This document shows, piece after piece, positions 17,152-27,737 of a stretch of 48,838 nt of DNA (positions are counted from its first letter, which is position 1; every line of letters starts with the position of its first letter). The stretch is taken from contig JBHJOP010000074.1 of the NCBI GenBank assembly GCA_050329575.1, positions 1-48,838 on the forward strand, in the 5' to 3' direction. Made by a program: the position numbers and the translations under genes. This DNA comes from JAUXFS01 sp050329575 (GTDB lineage: Bacteria > Pseudomonadota > Alphaproteobacteria > Rhodospirillales > Defluviicoccaceae). The notes below the pieces were generated by a model. That model saw nothing but the letters and a program-made list of their open reading frames with translations. It did not search any database and had not been told where the DNA came from.

Positions 17152-18126
17152 GTGAGTGGCGTCGAGACGGTGGCGGTGACCGCCGACGAGGCCGGGGTGC
17201 GGCTCGACCGCTGGTTTCGGCGGCACTATCCGCAGGTGCCGCACGGCCGGCTCGAGAAGTGGCTGCGCTCGGGACAGGTTCGCCTCGACGGCCGGCGGGT
17301 CAAGGCCAACGCCCGGCTGGAGGCGGGCCAGACGATCCGGGTGCCGCCGCTCGGCGATGCGCCTGCGTCGCGGTCGCGCCCCCGTCCCGCCCCCCGTCCC
17401 GCCCCGTCGGCCGCCGGCGACGAGGCGGCCAAGGCGCTGGCGGCGCGCATCCTGCATCGCGACGACCAGGTGCTGGTGATCGACAAGCCGGCCGGCCTGG
17501 CGGTGCAGGGCGGCACCGGCACCCATCGCCACCTCGACGCGATGCTGGACGGGCTCGGCTTCGGCGGCGACCGGCCGCGGCTGGTGCACCGGCTCGACAA
17601 GGACACCTCCGGCGTGCTGGTGCTGGCGCGCACCGCCGCCGCGGCGGCGGCGCTGACGCGGGCCTTCCGCGGCCGCGAGGTCCGCAAGCTCTACTGGGCG
17701 GTGGTCGTCGGCGTGCCGCGGCCCGCCGCCGGGCGCCTCGACCTGCCGCTCGCCAAGCGGGAGGGCCCGCACGGGGAGCAGATGGCACCGGACGTCGAGA
17801 AGGGGCTGCGGGCGGTGACCGATTATCGCACCGTCGAACGCGCCGGGAAGCGGGCGGCGTGGCTCGCCCTCGAGCCGCTGACCGGTCGCACCCATCAGCT
17901 GCGGGTGCATTGTGTCGCCCTCGGCACGCCGATCCTCGGCGACCGCAAATACGGCGGTCCGGGCGCCGTGCTCGAAGGCGGGCAGCTCTCGAACCGCCTG
18001 CACCTGCACGCCCGCCGCATTGCGCTGCCCCATCCCGCCGGCGGCACCCTCGTCGTCACGGCGCCGCTGCCCGACCACATGCGGGCGACCTGGCGGTTCT
18101 TCGGCTTCGCCGCCGACGAGCCGTAG
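17152..18126 (+). CDS. RluC/RluD-family 23S rRNA pseudouridine synthase (GTG start)
   Basis: This 324-residue protein has an N-terminal S4 RNA-binding domain (about residues 12-65; LDRWFRRHYPQVPHGRLEKW) and a PseudoU_synth_2 catalytic domain. The catalytic aspartate is Asp149 in HRLDKDTSG. The motif GRTHQLRVHC follows. A Pro/Arg-rich linker (residues 70-88) joins the domains. RluC is the best guess, but RluD cannot be excluded from sequence alone. The GTG start is supported by GGAGGCGG just upstream. Confidence 0.9.
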   Translation: MSGVETVAVTADEAGVRLDRWFRRHYPQVPHGRLEKWLRSGQVRLDGRRVKANARLEAGQTIRVPPLGDAPASRSRPRPAPRPAPSAAGDEAAKALAARILHRDDQVLVIDKPAGLAVQGGTGTHRHLDAMLDGLGFGGDRPRLVHRLDKDTSGVLVLARTAAAAAALTRAFRGREVRKLYWAVVVGVPRPAAGRLDLPLAKREGPHGEQMAPDVEKGLRAVTDYRTVERAGKRAAWLALEPLTGRTHQLRVHCVALGTPILGDRKYGGPGAVLEGGQLSNRLHLHARRIALPHPAGGTLVVTAPLPDHMRATWRFFGFAADEP

Positions 18127-18168
18127 CGGCTGTTGCCCGCCGGGCCAACCTCGTCCAAGGTGGCGGCC

Positions 18169-20952
<2,784 letters not shown>

Positions 20953-20993
20953 TGACGACGCCCCGAACGGCACCGCTGTAAGGATATTATTCC

Positions 20994-21022
20994 TTGACGC
21001 GAAGGCGGCCGGGCCTTAGGAT
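20994..21022 (+). promoter_or_regulatory. Promoter-like TTGACG-N17-TAGGAT
   Basis: TTGACG (20994-20999) and TAGGAT (21017-21022) are separated by exactly 17 bases, and an A/T-rich stretch with an AAGGA/TCCTT inverted repeat (20980-20995) lies just before. The promoter points toward a possible 41-codon gene and hypE. It is a prediction from match and spacing only. Confidence 0.5.
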
Positions 21023-21064
21023 GCCGGGTTCGCCGTCACGGGCGGGGCCGCGAGGGAGGGGCAC

Positions 21065-21190
21065 ATGCGACGGGGCGTGGCGGTGCGGTCTCGCGCGGGG
21101 GTTGAGACGTCTGGTCGGTTCGGCACCGATTCTGACGATCAGGGAATCGAGCTGGAACAACGAATTAACCTCAGAATGGACGATTTTTGA
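21065..21190 (+). CDS. Possible small protein, 41 residues
   Basis: The open frame begins MRRGVAVRSRAGVETSGRFG and ends in LRMDDF. It follows a purine-rich GAGGGAGGGG site (21051-21060) at a good distance and lies 43 bases after the -10 box of the promoter-like signal. The N-terminal half is basic, the C-terminal half acidic, and there is no membrane segment. I do not recognise it. It could equally be a non-coding leader or chance. Confidence 0.25.
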   Translation: MRRGVAVRSRAGVETSGRFGTDSDDQGIELEQRINLRMDDF

Positions 21191-21379
21191 CGATGATCCT
21201 GTGGGTTGCAATCCAGGATAATCAAGGACTTGAGGGAAAAAGATGACGACAAATGACGACGAATGACGATCGCGGCTGTCGGCGTGCGGCGGTTTTGCTT
21301 CCGTTTCAACGGGTTGTCCGCCACGGGACAGCAACGATAGTCGTCAAAATCAGTCGTCGCGTCGTCATCGCTGTCGTCA
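21133..21379. repeat. Cluster of TGACGA / TCGTCA words upstream of hypE
   Basis: TGACGA occurs at 21133, 21188, 21244, 21254 and 21264. The last three are spaced exactly 10 bases apart as a short tandem repeat of ATGACGAC-type units. The reverse word TCGTCA occurs at 21341, 21362 and 21374, with TCGTCG at 21354. One further copy lies at 20953. The two orientations flank a stretch of about 70 bases. The arrangement looks like a multi-site protein-binding region or a foldable RNA. The 550-base gap 20953-21502 otherwise holds only the promoter-like signal, the small open frame and an ATCCTG/CAGGAT hairpin near 21195-21220. Confidence 0.5.
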
Positions 21380-21502
21380 TCCGCCCCGACGTCCGGCTAT
21401 GGTGGCGGGATCGCGGGTGCGGGGGTCGGAGGGACGGATGAGCAACGGCGGGGCGCGGGCGGGGAGCGGGACCGACCGGCGGCGACGGTGCGGGGGGAGG
21501 CG

Positions 21503-22552
21503 ATGACCGCCGCTCGCCGTCTCGCCGTGCGGCCGCTCGACCTCGCCGCCGGACGGATCGACATGGGCCACGGCGCCGGCGGGCGGGCGATGGCGCAGCT
21601 GATCGAGGAGCTGTTCGAGGCCGCCTTCGACAACCCGTATCTCGCCCAGCGCAACGACCAGGCCTGCTTCGAGGTCGACGCCGGGCGGATGGTGATGACC
21701 ACCGACGGCTTCGTCATCTCGCCCCTGTTCTTCCCCGGCGGCGACATCGGTTCGCTCGCCGTCCACGGCACCGTCAACGATATCGCCATGGCCGGGGCCC
21801 GGCCGCTCTACCTGTCGGTGGCGATGATCCTCGAGGAGGGGTTCCCGCTCGCCGATCTCGCGGCGATCGTCGCCTCGATGGCCGCGGCGTCCACGGCGGC
21901 CGGGGTGCCGATCGTCACCGGCGACACCAAGGTCGTCGAGCGCGGCAAGGGGGACGGCCTGTTCATCACCACCACCGGCGTCGGCGTCGTGCCGGAGGGG
22001 GTGCGGATCGGCGCCCACCGGGCGCGGCCGGGCGATCGCATCCTGCTCAGCGGCACCCTCGGCGACCACGGCGTCGCGGTGATGTCGAAGCGGGAAGACC
22101 TCGGCTTCGAGACCGAGATCCGCTCGGACTCGGCGGCGCTGCACGGCCTCGTCGCCGACATGGTGCGCGCCGTCCCCGACATCCACGCCATGCGCGATCC
22201 CACCCGCGGCGGCCTCGCCGCGCTCCTCAACGAGATCGCCCGCGAATCCCGGGTCGGCATGACCATCGTCGAGGACGCGATCCCGGTCGCGGCGGCGGTG
22301 CGCGGCGCCTGCGAGCTGCTCGGCCTCGATCCCCTCTACGTCCCCAACGAGGGCAAGCTGGTCGCCTTCTGCGCCGCGACCGACGCCGACCGCCTGCTCG
22401 CGGTGATGCGCGCCCACCCGTTGGGCGGCGAGGCGGCGATCGTCGGCACCGTCACCGACGACCCCCACCGTTTCGTGCAGATGGAGACCGCGTTCGGGGG
22501 CAACCGCATCGTTGACTGGCTCACCGGCGAGCAGCTGCCGCGCATCTGCTGA
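21503..22552 (+). CDS. hypE: Hydrogenase maturation factor HypE
   Basis: This 349-residue PurM/AIR-synthase-like protein makes the thiocyanate form of its own C-terminal cysteine, which feeds CN ligands to [NiFe]-hydrogenase. It shows MGHGAGGRAMAQLIEELF near residue 20, MTTDGFVISPLFFPGGDIG, and VNDIAMAGARPLYLSVAMI. It ends in PRIC, the essential HypE terminus (Cys349). A GGGGGGAGG site at 21492-21500 picks the MTAARRL start. No hypF, other hyp gene or hydrogenase subunit is in the window, so it is an orphan here. Confidence 0.93.
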   Translation: MTAARRLAVRPLDLAAGRIDMGHGAGGRAMAQLIEELFEAAFDNPYLAQRNDQACFEVDAGRMVMTTDGFVISPLFFPGGDIGSLAVHGTVNDIAMAGARPLYLSVAMILEEGFPLADLAAIVASMAAASTAAGVPIVTGDTKVVERGKGDGLFITTTGVGVVPEGVRIGAHRARPGDRILLSGTLGDHGVAVMSKREDLGFETEIRSDSAALHGLVADMVRAVPDIHAMRDPTRGGLAALLNEIARESRVGMTIVEDAIPVAAAVRGACELLGLDPLYVPNEGKLVAFCAATDADRLLAVMRAHPLGGEAAIVGTVTDDPHRFVQMETAFGGNRIVDWLTGEQLPRIC

Positions 22553-22681
22553 CGGAGCCGGTGCCCGGTCGCATCGATGCCTTCACCGGGGTCCCCGATC
22601 GGGCTACACTCGCCCTGCGCGCGGCCGCCGCGGAGCGGGATCGCCCCCGGCATCGAGCCCAGCATGAAGGAGAGTGACGAG

Positions 22682-22966
22682 ATGGCTGAAAAACAGACCG
22701 ACACCGCCAGCGCCGAGACGCTGCGGGACGAGATCCGCAAGCTGCAGGAGGACATCGCGGCGATCGCCAAGACGGTGAGAGAGATCGGTGCCGAGGAGGG
22801 CGAGAAGGCCTACGGGCGGGTGCGCGCCTCCGCCGAGCGGGCGAAGAGCGAGGTGGAGCAGACGGCGTCGACCGTCGGCCGGCAGATCGAGGAGCGACCG
22901 CTCACCGCGGTGTTCACCGCCTTCCTGCTCGGCGCCATTCTCGGCGCCCTGATCAGCCGCCGCTGA
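22682..22966 (+). CDS. YqjD/ElaB-like (DUF883) membrane protein
   Basis: This 94-residue protein begins MAEKQTDTASAETLRDEIRK. Residues 1-70 form an amphipathic helix or coiled coil. The C-terminus has one membrane segment, ending GAILGALISRR, the hallmark of the family. E. coli YqjD and ElaB are inner-membrane proteins reported to bind ribosomes in stationary phase. AAGGAG at 22667-22672 supports the start. An ATG six codons upstream is possible. Confidence 0.8.
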   Translation: MAEKQTDTASAETLRDEIRKLQEDIAAIAKTVREIGAEEGEKAYGRVRASAERAKSEVEQTASTVGRQIEERPLTAVFTAFLLGAILGALISRR

Positions 22967-22987
22967 TCGTTCGTCCCGTCGCCCGCG

Positions 22988-23404
22988 ATGCGCCGCACTC
23001 TGGTCCGGCTCGAAGCGTTGCTCGCCTTCGGGCTGCTGGCGGGGCTGCTGGTGGCGACCGGTTTCGGCTTCCTGGTGGCGGCGCTGTACCTGGAACTGGC
23101 GCGCACCGCCGGGACATCCGCCGCGGCGCTGATGACCGGCGCGCTGTGCCTCGCCGGGGCCGGCCTCGTCGCCGTCGCCGGGTGGCTGGTGGTGCGATCG
23201 ATCGGCCGGCGGCCGGCCGCCTCGGAAACCCCGCAGGATGCCTCCCGTCTCGCGCTGGCGATGGGCGAGGCGGTGGGGGGCTCCCTGCAGGCCGCGGCGC
23301 GGCGCCACCGCTACGGCGCGATCGGCGTCGCCCTGGTCGCCGGGTTCGCGATCGGCGTCAGTCCGCGGTTGCGGCGGGCGCTGCGCAGCCTCGTCGACGG
23401 CTGA
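22988..23404 (+). CDS. YqjE/holin-superfamily-like membrane protein
   Basis: This 138-residue protein has two strong membrane segments in the N-terminal half (about residues 10-38 and 45-70). A weaker hydrophobic stretch near 110-125 (YGAIGVALVAGFAIGVS) follows a basic loop. It follows the DUF883-like gene by 21 bases, matching the common yqjD-yqjE pairing. The product is unlikely to be a phage holin despite the superfamily name. Its function is not known. Confidence 0.65.
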   Translation: MRRTLVRLEALLAFGLLAGLLVATGFGFLVAALYLELARTAGTSAAALMTGALCLAGAGLVAVAGWLVVRSIGRRPAASETPQDASRLALAMGEAVGGSLQAAARRHRYGAIGVALVAGFAIGVSPRLRRALRSLVDG

Positions 23405-23405
23405 T

Positions 23406-23423
23406 CCTCGCGGCACCGCGAGG
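23406..23423. terminator. Hairpin between convergent genes
   Basis: CCTCGCGG and CCGCGAGG form an 8-bp perfect inverted repeat with a CA centre. It begins immediately after the stop of the membrane-pair operon and just before the stop of the convergent cyclic-nucleotide-binding gene. A bidirectional terminator is the simplest reading, although no T run is present. Confidence 0.55.
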
Positions 23424-23436
23424 GCTTGGAGGGCGA

Positions 23437-23940
23437 TCAGATGGTGAGGCGGAGCAGCTCGCGGTGGATCGCGTCGATCCGATCGTCGACGCCGTGGAAG
23501 CAGGCGATCCGGTCGTCGAGCTGCCGGATGACCTCGACCATCCGTTCCATGATCCGCAGGGCGACGAGCGGATGGCCGGCGAGCACTTCGATCATCTTCC
23601 CGCGGGGAACGACGGCGATCAGGGCGGGCGACCGGGCGCGCGCGGTGGCCGAACCCGACCGGCCGTCGATGACCGCGAACTCGCCGAACCAGCCGCCCGG
23701 CCCGACCTCGGCCAGCCGCAGCGGGCGGTGATCGCCGACGTCGCGGACCAGTTGCACGATCCCGTCGAGGACGACGAAGAAGTCGTGCGGCCGGTCCGCT
23801 TCGGCGACCAGGACCACGTCGCCGGCGGCGAACTCGCGGCAGCGGGTCGCCGCTTCCAGATCGACGACGACATCGGCCGGCAGACCCCGGAACAGCGGCG
23901 TCTGGGCCAGAGAGACCCTGGTCGCGTTTGCGGTTTCCAT
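23437..23940 (-). CDS. Stand-alone cyclic nucleotide-binding domain protein
   Basis: This 167-residue protein is one CNMP-binding domain: LFRGLPADVVVDLEAATRCR, then FFVVLDGIVQLVRD, and the phosphate cassette region GPGGWFGEFAVIDGRSGSAT. The usual FGE...R..A pattern is kept, with Arg in RSGSATARA. About 40 helical residues follow the cassette, but there is no helix-turn-helix, so it is not a normal CRP/FNR regulator. A cAMP/cGMP-responsive adaptor is likely (inference). The ribosome-binding site is weak. It converges on the membrane pair. Confidence 0.85.
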   Translation of the reverse strand: METANATRVSLAQTPLFRGLPADVVVDLEAATRCREFAAGDVVLVAEADRPHDFFVVLDGIVQLVRDVGDHRPLRLAEVGPGGWFGEFAVIDGRSGSATARARSPALIAVVPRGKMIEVLAGHPLVALRIMERMVEVIRQLDDRIACFHGVDDRIDAIHRELLRLTI

Positions 23941-24198
23941 CGCTGCCGTCGCCCACCGTCACGGGAGTGCCCGACGCTCGGCCGCGGGGGCCGCGTCGTC
24001 GCTGTCCTCTCCGGATCCGGACTCTAGTTGGCCGCCATGACCGCAGCGTTGCGCAGCGATGACAAGTTGGTGACGGCCGGGGGCGCCCGCCGGCGCCATT
24101 AGCGAAACGGTAACGCCGGCCGGTTAGGGTGACGGGCGGCGCGGACTGCGGCCGCGCCCGGCAGTCCGGCTCATCGAAGCCTCGATGGCGGAGGGTCC

Positions 24199-24438
24199 AT
24201 GGTCGTCGACCTCGACGTCTATCGCGTCGCCCGTGCGCTCGTCCGGGCCCATGGCGACGAGGCACCGGCGCGCGGCGCGCGGTACGCGGGCGTCGCCCTC
24301 GCCGGCGGCGATGTCGACGGCTGGGTGGACTGGTGCGAGATCACCGCCGCGATCGACGGCCTGCTGGCGAGACGGCCGCCGATGCCGGCGCGGCGTCGTG
24401 CGCTTCCGACCTCGGTCCGCCATGCGCCGCGTCGATGA
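24199..24438 (+). CDS. Small conserved alphaproteobacterial protein, function unknown
   Basis: This 79-residue protein contains DVYRVARALVRAHGDEAPAR and GDVDGWVDWCEITAAIDGLL, a pattern I recognise from many short uncharacterised alphaproteobacterial proteins (DVYR...HG..A......GD.DG...W..I..AI). It is cytosolic, with no signal or membrane segment. GGAGGG lies only 3 bases before the ATG. The basic tail after residue 60 is not part of the pattern. The 258-base gap before it (23941-24198) holds no gene that I can see. Confidence 0.6.
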   Translation: MVVDLDVYRVARALVRAHGDEAPARGARYAGVALAGGDVDGWVDWCEITAAIDGLLARRPPMPARRRALPTSVRHAPRR

Positions 24439-24607
24439 CCCGTTCGGCGCCGGCGGCGGTGCGACGACTCTTGCTTGAACTTTCGCAGGTTGGATCCCCA
24501 TGTGCGAAAGCCACGGGAACCCCCGGGTCGTCTCGTCCCGCCCGGTCGGAATCGGACGCTCGGCGTCGATCAGAGCGGCCCGCGGACGGCGGGAAGGGAG
24601 GACGGCC

Positions 24608-26347
24608 ATGCTCGCGCCCCGTCCCATGATCGGTCGATCGAGCCGGCGCGGGCTCTGTGCCGCCGCCGTCCTCGCGCTGGCCGGGGGGATGTCCGCGTCG
24701 ACGACCGCGGCCGCCACGGTCGAGGCGAGGCGGGCCGCGGCCTTCACCGACATGTTCGGCGTCGTCACGCACGTGAGCCGCGCCACCGGCGTGCTGGCTG
24801 ACGCCGACGACGACAGCTGGCCGGTGATCCGCGATGCGATCGTCGAGGCCGGCTTCCGCCATCTGCGAACGACCTTGACCAACGCCCGCTCCATTCCCCG
24901 CGTCCAGGACCTGGCGGCGCGCGGTCTCCGCTTCAGCCTCCGCATCGACACCCGGCCGCTGCGCAGCGGCGGCGGCAGCGAAGCGGTGCTGGATCCGGGA
25001 CGGATCGCCGAGATGCTGGAGATGGCCAAGGCGGTCGGCGTCGATGCGATCCTCGCGTTCGAAGGGCCCAACGAGTACAACGCCAACCGGGCGAGCAATG
25101 CCGACTGGGCCATCCAGTTGAAGGCGTTCATGGCCGAACTGGCCGTCCAGGTGCGCGCGGACCCGGACCTTGCCGACAAGCCGATCGTCGCGCCGTCGAT
25201 CTGGCGGCGCAAGACCGAGGACTACCAGGCGATGGCCGACCTCGGCATCGGCGAAGACACCACGAGGGGCAATCTTCACAACTACAATGCCGGCCGACCG
25301 CCCGGCTACCAGCTGTCCCGGCGGGTCGGTGACGCCCAGGCGATGACGCCCGGCCAGCCGGTCTGGGTCACCGAGTACGGCTACCGGACCCATGGAACCG
25401 ACCGGGTCAGCGAGGCCGCGAAGGCCAAGTACCTCGCGCGCTATGCCGGATTGCTGTTCGACGAGGCCGAGGTCGAGCGGGCGAGCGTCTTCCAGATCGT
25501 CGACGAATGGCTGGCCGACGAGCGACCGGAGAAGTCCTGGGGCCTGCTCGACAACACGCTCGTCAAGCGACCCGCTTTCTTCGCGGTGAGGAACACCCTG
25601 GCGCTGCTCGCCGATCCCGACGGTGACGACGACTTCGTTCCCGGCGGTCTCGACTTCGACCTCCTGGGCGACCTCACCGACGTCCACTCCTTCCTCGTCC
25701 AGAAGCGCAGTGGCGCGTTCTACCTGGTGATCTGGCAGGAGGTGGACAGCTACGACCGGACCCGACATGCCGATCTGTTCCCGCCCGAGCGTCGGCTGCG
25801 GCTGACCTTTGGTGCGCCGGTGCGCGCAATCCGGACCTATCTGCCGACCGGCCTCGAGGTCGCCGATCCGGAAGACGGGCAACTGCCCCGCTGCGTGATC
25901 GAGGGGGCGTCCGGGTGTCGCAATGGCGAGGTTCCGGCGGCGCGGACGATCGATCTGTGGGTGCCCGACGAGCTGCTGGTGGTGGAGATCGAGACCGGCG
26001 ATCCGCCGGTGCCGCTGCCGCCGCCGCCGGTGCCGGACCCGCCGGTGGACCCGAAGGACGACAAGGCGCCGACGGCTCCAGGCGGGCTGACGGCCGATCT
26101 GGTTGCGCCGCGGGAGATCCGCTTCACCTGGGCGCCGTCCCGCGACAACGTCGGCGTCGACCGCTACACCGTCTATGACGGCAGCCATCCGCTCGCGACG
26201 ACCGCGGAACCCGCCTATACGCTGACCGCCAGAAAGGACCAGTGGTATGTCGTCTCGGTGTCCGCCACCGATGCCGCCGGCAACGAGTCGGCACGGTCCG
26301 AGAAGCGCCGCGTGTACGTCCACCAGAACCGGCTGATCAGCCGGTAG
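24608..26347 (+). CDS. Secreted glycosidase-like protein with fibronectin type III domain
   Basis: This 579-residue protein has a signal peptide (Arg-rich start, hydrophobic residues 16-30, small residues to about 37). A (beta/alpha)8-barrel-like domain follows, with Glu156 in GPNEYN and Glu256 in VWVTEYGY. Their 100-residue spacing fits the acid/base and nucleophile of clan-A glycoside hydrolases. A beta-rich part runs to about 460. A Pro-rich linker (PLPPPPVPDPPVD) then leads to one fibronectin III domain (about 483-573). The substrate is unknown, and activity is inferred. AAGGGAGGA at 24594-24602 decides the start. Confidence 0.7.
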   Translation: MLAPRPMIGRSSRRGLCAAAVLALAGGMSASTTAAATVEARRAAAFTDMFGVVTHVSRATGVLADADDDSWPVIRDAIVEAGFRHLRTTLTNARSIPRVQDLAARGLRFSLRIDTRPLRSGGGSEAVLDPGRIAEMLEMAKAVGVDAILAFEGPNEYNANRASNADWAIQLKAFMAELAVQVRADPDLADKPIVAPSIWRRKTEDYQAMADLGIGEDTTRGNLHNYNAGRPPGYQLSRRVGDAQAMTPGQPVWVTEYGYRTHGTDRVSEAAKAKYLARYAGLLFDEAEVERASVFQIVDEWLADERPEKSWGLLDNTLVKRPAFFAVRNTLALLADPDGDDDFVPGGLDFDLLGDLTDVHSFLVQKRSGAFYLVIWQEVDSYDRTRHADLFPPERRLRLTFGAPVRAIRTYLPTGLEVADPEDGQLPRCVIEGASGCRNGEVPAARTIDLWVPDELLVVEIETGDPPVPLPPPPVPDPPVDPKDDKAPTAPGGLTADLVAPREIRFTWAPSRDNVGVDRYTVYDGSHPLATTAEPAYTLTARKDQWYVVSVSATDAAGNESARSEKRRVYVHQNRLISR

Positions 26348-26459
26348 CACCGCCCGAACGGACGCTTCCCGACCGCGCCCCGGGGCCACCGGCGGGCTTG
26401 GGTTGGGCGCGCGAATGCGCTAGGGTCCGCGGCCGTTGGCAGGGTGGAGAAAGCGGTCG

Positions 26460-27341
26460 ATGAAACTGGAAGTGATCAGCCACGAGCCGGCCGGCGAGGC
26501 CCGTCCGACCCCGATCCTGTTCGTGCACGGCGCCTACGGCGGGGCCTGGGTGTGGGAACGGCACTTCCTGCCGTACTTCGCCGACCATGGCTACTCCGCC
26601 CACGCGCTCAGCCTCCGCGGCCACGGCGCCAGCGAGGGATGGGAGCAGTTGCCGTTCGCCCGGCTGCGCCACTACGTCGACGACCTCACCGAGGTCGCCC
26701 GGGCGATGCGCGCGCCGCCGGTGCTGGTCGGCCACTCGATGGGCGGCATGGTGGTGCAGAAGTACCTCCACGCCCATCCGGTGCCGGCGGCGGTGCTGTT
26801 GGCGTCGGTGCCGCCGCACGGCATGGTCGGCACCGTCTTCGGCATGGCCTTCGCGAGCCCGGGGCTGTTCGGCGAGATGGCCATGCTGCAGATGTTCGGA
26901 CCCCGGGTCGCCAACGGCGCGAGCGTCCGGCGGGCGCTGTTCTCGGAGGACACGCCCGACGAGATCATCCGCCACTGCATGCCGCGGATGCAGGCCGAGT
27001 CGACGATGGTGATCCTCGACCTGATGGGCCTCGACCTGCCGCCTCCGACCCCGGCCGTCAGCTGTCCGGTGCTGGTCCTCGGCGCCGAGAAGGATGCGTT
27101 CGTGTATCGCGGTGCCCTCGAGGCGACGGCGCGGAGCTACGGCACGACGCCGGAGGTGTTTCCCGGCATGGCGCACGCGATGATGCTCGACGTCGGTTGG
27201 CAGAGGGTCGCCGACCGGATGCTCGAATGGCTCGACGAGCGGCTGCCGGGCGCAAGCGCGCGGCAACCGCCGCCGGCGAGACGGTCGGCACCGCGGTCCC
27301 GAAGCCGGAGGCGAGCTGACGGCGCTCAGACGCCTACTTGA
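26460..27341 (+). CDS. Alpha/beta hydrolase
   Basis: This 293-residue protein has the oxyanion motif HGAYGG (residues 23-28). The nucleophile elbow GHSMGG gives Ser93. The acid is probably Asp212 (GAEKDAF) and the base His239 (GMAHAM). There is no signal peptide. The last 35 residues are a basic, Pro-rich tail outside the fold. The family includes esterases, lactonases and haloperoxidase-like enzymes; I cannot choose. GGTGGAGA supports the ATG. Its 3' end overlaps the convergent gene by 8 bases. Confidence 0.85.
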   Translation: MKLEVISHEPAGEARPTPILFVHGAYGGAWVWERHFLPYFADHGYSAHALSLRGHGASEGWEQLPFARLRHYVDDLTEVARAMRAPPVLVGHSMGGMVVQKYLHAHPVPAAVLLASVPPHGMVGTVFGMAFASPGLFGEMAMLQMFGPRVANGASVRRALFSEDTPDEIIRHCMPRMQAESTMVILDLMGLDLPPPTPAVSCPVLVLGAEKDAFVYRGALEATARSYGTTPEVFPGMAHAMMLDVGWQRVADRMLEWLDERLPGASARQPPPARRSAPRSRSRRRADGAQTPT

Positions 27342-27696
27342 CGGCGGCGGCGATCCTGGCCGCGATCGCCGCCGCCTCGTCGATCAGGCCGATCGCCTTG
27401 ACGACGTTCTGGGCAGTGTGCAGCCCCTTGCCGATCTCGGTGATCGATCTCTGCAGTCCCGCGTTGGCACGCGTGATGTCGGCGACGATGTCCGTGCCCT
27501 GGTCCAGCCACTCCGCGATGATCTGTCCGAGCAGGGTGTCGATCTGCGTCGACAGTGCGGCGGTGGACGCGGCGACCCGGGCGGCCTCGTCCGTCTCACC
27601 CTTGAATCGCAGGGTGATCACCAGGCTGTTGCCTCTCTGCTTGGCGACGTGGAGCCGCTGCACGATCTCGAGCTTGGTCGGTTCCGGAATGGCCAT
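27334..27696 (-). CDS. Unrecognised small helical protein
   Basis: This 120-residue protein begins MAIPEPTKLEIVQRLHVAKQ. It is predicted almost wholly helical, Ala-rich, with alternating hydrophobic residues typical of coiled coils or a helical bundle (EIGKGLHTAQNVVKAIGLID). No signal or membrane segment is clear. GGAGAG just upstream on the minus strand supports this start. It follows the lipoprotein gene by 41 bases and is probably in the same transcript. I do not recognise the family. Confidence 0.6.
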   Translation of the reverse strand: MAIPEPTKLEIVQRLHVAKQRGNSLVITLRFKGETDEAARVAASTAALSTQIDTLLGQIIAEWLDQGTDIVADITRANAGLQRSITEIGKGLHTAQNVVKAIGLIDEAAAIAARIAAAVK

Positions 27697-27737
27697 CTCT
27701 CCGTCTCTCCCGCGGCCGCGTGGTCGTTCAAGGGGGG

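Noticed and set aside
21253..21441. Arg-rich 62-residue open frame beginning in the TGACGA repeat
   Set aside because: No usable ribosome-binding site, composition like chance high-GC sequence, and the start lies inside the repeat. A 7-codon frame at 21243 was also set aside.
22988..23404. Phage holin, hinting at a prophage
   Set aside because: The gene is paired with a DUF883-like gene, as in yqjD-yqjE, and no other phage genes are near.
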